DNA from: Jannaschia faecimaris
GTDB lineage: Bacteria > Pseudomonadota > Alphaproteobacteria > Rhodobacterales > Rhodobacteraceae
Length of the DNA: 64,000 nt
NCBI RefSeq assembly: GCF_900107415.1
Contig: NZ_FNPX01000005.1
Location: forward strand, 1-64,000
Direction of reading: 5' to 3'
Shown here: piece after piece, positions 61,684-64,000 of the stretch
Layout: the number at the start of each line of letters is the position of its first letter
Numbering within the stretch: position 1 is the stretch's first letter
Notes under the pieces: generated by a model
Seen by the model: the letters and a program-made list of their open reading frames with translations, nothing else
Told to the model about the DNA's origin: nothing
Databases searched by the model: none
Program-made: the position numbers and the translations under genes

Positions 61684-62333
61684 GCCACACGTCCGGCGCG
61701 TAAATGCAGCCGCTCGTCCAGCATGTCCGCCAGCCGGATCGAATGCGTCACCATAAGAAGGCCCGCGCCGGTCTCGGTCACCATATCGCGCATCAAGGCC
61801 ATCATCGCGTCGCCTGTCGACTCGTCCAGATTGCCCGTCGGCTCGTCTGCCAGAACGAGGCGCGGCTTCGCGATCAATGTCCGTCCGATTGCGACGCGCT
61901 GCTGCTGTCCGCCGGAAAGTTGCTCGGGGAAGCGGTCGAGGTGCCCCAACAGGCCCAGACGCTCGGCCAGCTCTGCGATATTCCCCGGTTCCCGTCCGGC
62001 AAGACGCGCGTGGAATGTCAGGTTGTCGCGCACGCTGAGCGATGGGATCAGGTTGAACTGCTGAAAGATCAGCCCGACCGCGTCCCGCCGCAACGCCGCG
62101 CGCGCTCCATCTGACATCTTGGCGATGTCGTGGCCCTCAACCTCGATCGCGCCGGTATCCGGTATATCGAGGCCCGCGACGAGGTGCAGCAGTGTAGATT
62201 TGCCCGACCCGCTTTCACCAGTCAGCGCAAGCGTCTGTCCCCTGTTCAATTCAAATGACACGCCACGCAGAACTGGCTGCGGGCCATCGGTTGTCTCAAA
62301 AGATTTTTCGACGGCGCGAACAGACAGGAGCAT
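61680..62333 (-). CDS. LolD/MacB-type ABC transporter ATPase
   Basis: This 217-residue nucleotide-binding protein has Walker A TGESGSGKSTLLH, LSGGQQQRVAIGRTL as the signature, Walker B RLVLADEPTGNLD and the H-loop THS. It matches the LolD/MacB group that pairs with FtsX permeases. It is the first gene of the operon and overlaps ftsX by 4 bp. The terminator-like hairpin of the upstream Anbu gene separates the transcripts. Confidence 0.94.
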   Translation of the reverse strand: MLLSVRAVEKSFETTDGPQPVLRGVSFELNRGQTLALTGESGSGKSTLLHLVAGLDIPDTGAIEVEGHDIAKMSDGARAALRRDAVGLIFQQFNLIPSLSVRDNLTFHARLAGREPGNIAELAERLGLLGHLDRFPEQLSGGQQQRVAIGRTLIAKPRLVLADEPTGNLDESTGDAMMALMRDMVTETGAGLLMVTHSIRLADMLDERLHLRAGRVA

Positions 62334-62370
62334 GGGTGGACGGTAGCGGTCGGCCGGGCGACTTCAACAG

Positions 62371-62397
62371 ACAAAACGCCCCGACCCCGACGGGGTC
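62371..62397 (-). terminator. Probable terminator after the Anbu gene
   Basis: Read on the minus strand, GACCCC-GTC-GGGGTC (62397-62383) forms a 6-bp stem, followed by GGGGCGTTTTG. It lies 28 bp beyond the Anbu stop codon and before lolD. The T-run is short and starts 6 bases after the stem, so efficiency is uncertain. Confidence 0.45.
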
Positions 62398-62424
62398 AAA
62401 CCCGTATCGGCTTCCGCGGCAAGA

Positions 62425-63162
62425 TCAGTTGTCGAGCGTGACGTCCGGCAAGCTGTCGAAGGCGTTGCGCAATGCATCCGACCAGCCATCGGAAACGGCC
62501 CGCCAGTCTGCGTCGGTATCCTCGATCCGGCGTGTAAGTCCGAGTTTAAGGCTGTCCGACTCGTAGATCTGAAGATCCAGCGGCGTGCTGACCGACAGGT
62601 TGGCCCGAATGGTGGAGTCGAAGCTGACCATCAGCAGCTTCACCGCCTTGGCGAACTCCATGTCCTGATCATAGGCCCGCACAAGGATCGGACGACCGTA
62701 CTTGGTTTCTCCAATCTGGAAGAACGGCGTATCGGCCTGCGCCTCGACGAAATTGCCTTCAGGATAGATCATGTAAAGCCGGGACGGCCCGCCCTTGATC
62801 TGCCCACCGAAGATCATCGTGGCATTGAAGGTCGAGCCGGCGTTCGGCCCACCGTCACGCTGCTCAGCGATGACGTCCTTGAGGGTCTTGCCGATCAGTC
62901 GGGCGGCCTGGAACATCGTTGGCGAACTCAGGATCGTGGGGTCGCGATCCGAGTGGTGCAGGTTGCGCTCATCCAGCAGGCTGACGACGGCCTGTGTCGT
63001 CGCAAGGTTGCCTGCGGTCATCAGCATCATCGTGCGTTCGCCGGGGACTTCCCAAGTGTGCATTTTTCGATAGGTCGAAATGTTGTCGACACCCGCATTC
63101 GTGCGCGTGTCGGACAGGAAGACGAGGCCGCGGTCAAGTTGCAGGCCAACGCAGTAGGTCAT
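62425..63162 (-). CDS. Anbu (proteasome-type Ntn-hydrolase)
   Basis: This 245-residue self-compartmentalising peptidase relative starts MTYCVGLQLDRGLVFLSDTR, so Met removal would expose Thr2 as the N-terminal nucleophile, and TRTNAGVDNIS follows. RTMMLMTAGNLATTQAVVSL and GSTFNATMIFGGQI match the COG3484 (Anbu/BPH) family. Anbu genes usually sit with an alpha-E protein, a circularly permuted ATP-grasp and a transglutaminase-like protein; none is in this window on either side. Confidence 0.92.
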   Translation of the reverse strand: MTYCVGLQLDRGLVFLSDTRTNAGVDNISTYRKMHTWEVPGERTMMLMTAGNLATTQAVVSLLDERNLHHSDRDPTILSSPTMFQAARLIGKTLKDVIAEQRDGGPNAGSTFNATMIFGGQIKGGPSRLYMIYPEGNFVEAQADTPFFQIGETKYGRPILVRAYDQDMEFAKAVKLLMVSFDSTIRANLSVSTPLDLQIYESDSLKLGLTRRIEDTDADWRAVSDGWSDALRNAFDSLPDVTLDN

Positions 63163-63234
63163 GGGAAAAGTCCGATATCAGGTTGGATCACGCAGGGGAG
63201 CTGGCAACTTACAAACATAAACCTGTAGTACATT

Positions 63235-63317
63235 ACCAATTGGTCGATTTGCGCCAACGTGCACCCCATCGCGGGGAAGATTGTATATATGGTGGCCCTT
63301 GGGTGACACATATACAA
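63235..63317. promoter_or_regulatory. Inverted repeats in the Anbu/DMT divergent promoter region
   Basis: A 10-bp palindrome ACCAATTGGT lies at 63235-63244. An 8-bp perfect inverted repeat TTGTATAT (63281-63288) / ATATACAA (63310-63317) follows. Both fall in the 200-bp gap between divergent genes and could be operators or part of the core promoters. No regulator gene is adjacent. Confidence 0.35.
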
Positions 63318-63363
63318 GCACCCGATCCCCGAAATACCGCGCCGCCACCACGAGAGAATGCTC

Positions 63364-64000
63364 ATGATTCCATTGCGCACCGATCAACTGGCAACGATGG
63401 TTGTTGTCGCCTCGGGCGGTCTGTGGGGCTTTTACTGGATTCCCGTGCGTGCGCTCACGGATCTGGGTCTGGCCGGGGCTTGGGGGACACTGGCGATCAC
63501 CGGCGGCGCGGTTCTGGTGCTATTGCTCCTGTTGGCACGGCATCGGGCGGCCCTTTGCAACGCGGATCGTGTGGCACTCGGCTATATCGCGCTCGGCGGG
63601 GCGGCCTTTGCGCTGTATTCGATCAGCTTCGTCTACGGGCGCGTTGCAATCGTCATCCTGCTCTATTTCCTGACGCCGGTCTGGAGCGTGCTGATCGGTC
63701 GATATGTGATGGGCTGGCGGACGACACGTCTACGGCTGCTTGCCATCGCTGTCGGGCTGACTGGCCTCGCGGTCATGCTGGGAGCAGACGGCCAGGCCCC
63801 GATTCCACGCGGCTTCGGGGAATGGATTGCCCTCGCCGCCGGGGTACTGTGGTCGGTCGCGACGACGGGCATGCGGGTCAGGTCCGACCTGCCACCCCTG
63901 CCTTCGGCTTTCGTCTTTGCATTGGGGGCTACGGTCGTTGCCGCAATCATGGCCCCGATCCTGGACCCGGTTCCGGTTGATGCGCTGACCGCCGGGGCCT
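63364..64000 (+). CDS. DMT/EamA family transporter, cut by the window edge
   Basis: The frame is open from ATG 63364 (MIPLRTDQLATM), preceded by GAGAGA, to the right edge, so the C terminus is missing. At least six hydrophobic helices are visible. LWGFYWIPVRALTDLGLAGAWG and RVAIVILLYFLTPVWSVLIGR match the first EamA domain of drug/metabolite transporters, and GEWIALAAGVLWSVATTGMR begins the second. In-frame ATG 63358 is an alternative start. Substrate unknown. Confidence 0.85.
   Translation, partial: MIPLRTDQLATMVVVASGGLWGFYWIPVRALTDLGLAGAWGTLAITGGAVLVLLLLLARHRAALCNADRVALGYIALGGAAFALYSISFVYGRVAIVILLYFLTPVWSVLIGRYVMGWRTTRLRLLAIAVGLTGLAVMLGADGQAPIPRGFGEWIALAAGVLWSVATTGMRVRSDLPPLPSAFVFALGATVVAAIMAPILDPVPVDALTAGA

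Overview
The window looks like a chromosomal segment of a marine alphaproteobacterium of the Rhodobacterales (Roseobacter-type). The evidence is high GC with strong GC3 bias, two Mrp-type cation/proton antiporter operons, a gcvT-gcvH-gcvP operon behind a tandem glycine riboswitch, a DUF1523 protein, a Hint-domain protein, an ALDH16-type tandem aldehyde dehydrogenase, an Anbu peptidase and the flagellar order motB-flgE-flgK-flgL-flgI. Species cannot be fixed from the sequence alone. No phage, plasmid or CRISPR signature was seen. The only clear mobile DNA is the right end of an IS3-family element at the extreme left edge.

Layout. 0-8.5 kb: IS3 remnant, an old-yellow-enzyme gene, then a six-gene minus-strand Mrp operon with fused subunits A and B, a gene-poor decayed stretch and tRNA-Ala(CGC). 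8.5-15 kb: a DUF2254 membrane protein, gcvP/gcvH/gcvT with its riboswitch, and a gamma-glutamylcyclotransferase-like gene. 15-19.3 kb: a divergent DsbD-like/DsbA-like thiol-redox pair, an ACT-domain protein and two hotdog thioesterases. 19.3-23.9 kb: metF and its divergent regulator metR, a glutathione transferase, a RadC-type protein and an inositol-monophosphatase homologue that has lost metal ligands. 24.3-27.6 kb: deoC followed by ALDH16. 27.7-34.4 kb: an OxyR-like regulator without the peroxidatic cysteine, divergent from a complete seven-gene Mrp operon. 34.4-38.6 kb: small membrane proteins, decayed coding remnants and an M20 peptidase. 38.6-43.6 kb: an IMPACT-family protein, a frameshifted endonuclease III gene, a three-gene secreted operon ending in SCO1, an orphan peptide-binding protein with a textbook terminator, and a TspO-like membrane protein. 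43.6-51.8 kb: an atypical SDR, the Hint protein, moaE/moaD/pgsA/uvrC, a second SDR, a Ca2+/Na+ antiporter, a 53-residue zinc-ribbon mini-protein and an S49 peptidase. 51.8-57.7 kb: flagellar genes. 57.8-64 kb: a coupled LolD/FtsX/AttH-like/FMN-flavoprotein operon, Anbu, and a DMT transporter cut by the right edge.

How the genes fit together. The two Mrp systems have different gene architectures and only one sits beside the OxyR-like regulator, so they are likely regulated differently. The glycine riboswitch plus GcvTHP feeds one-carbon units into the folate pool that MetF reduces, and MetR controls that branch. DeoC releases acetaldehyde, and the neighbouring ALDH16 is a plausible next step. 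The secreted Cys-rich proteins coupled to SCO1 suggest a periplasmic copper or thiol module. The parts most worth follow-up are that operon, the ALDH16 pairing, the OxyR-like/Mrp divergon and the degenerate IMPase.
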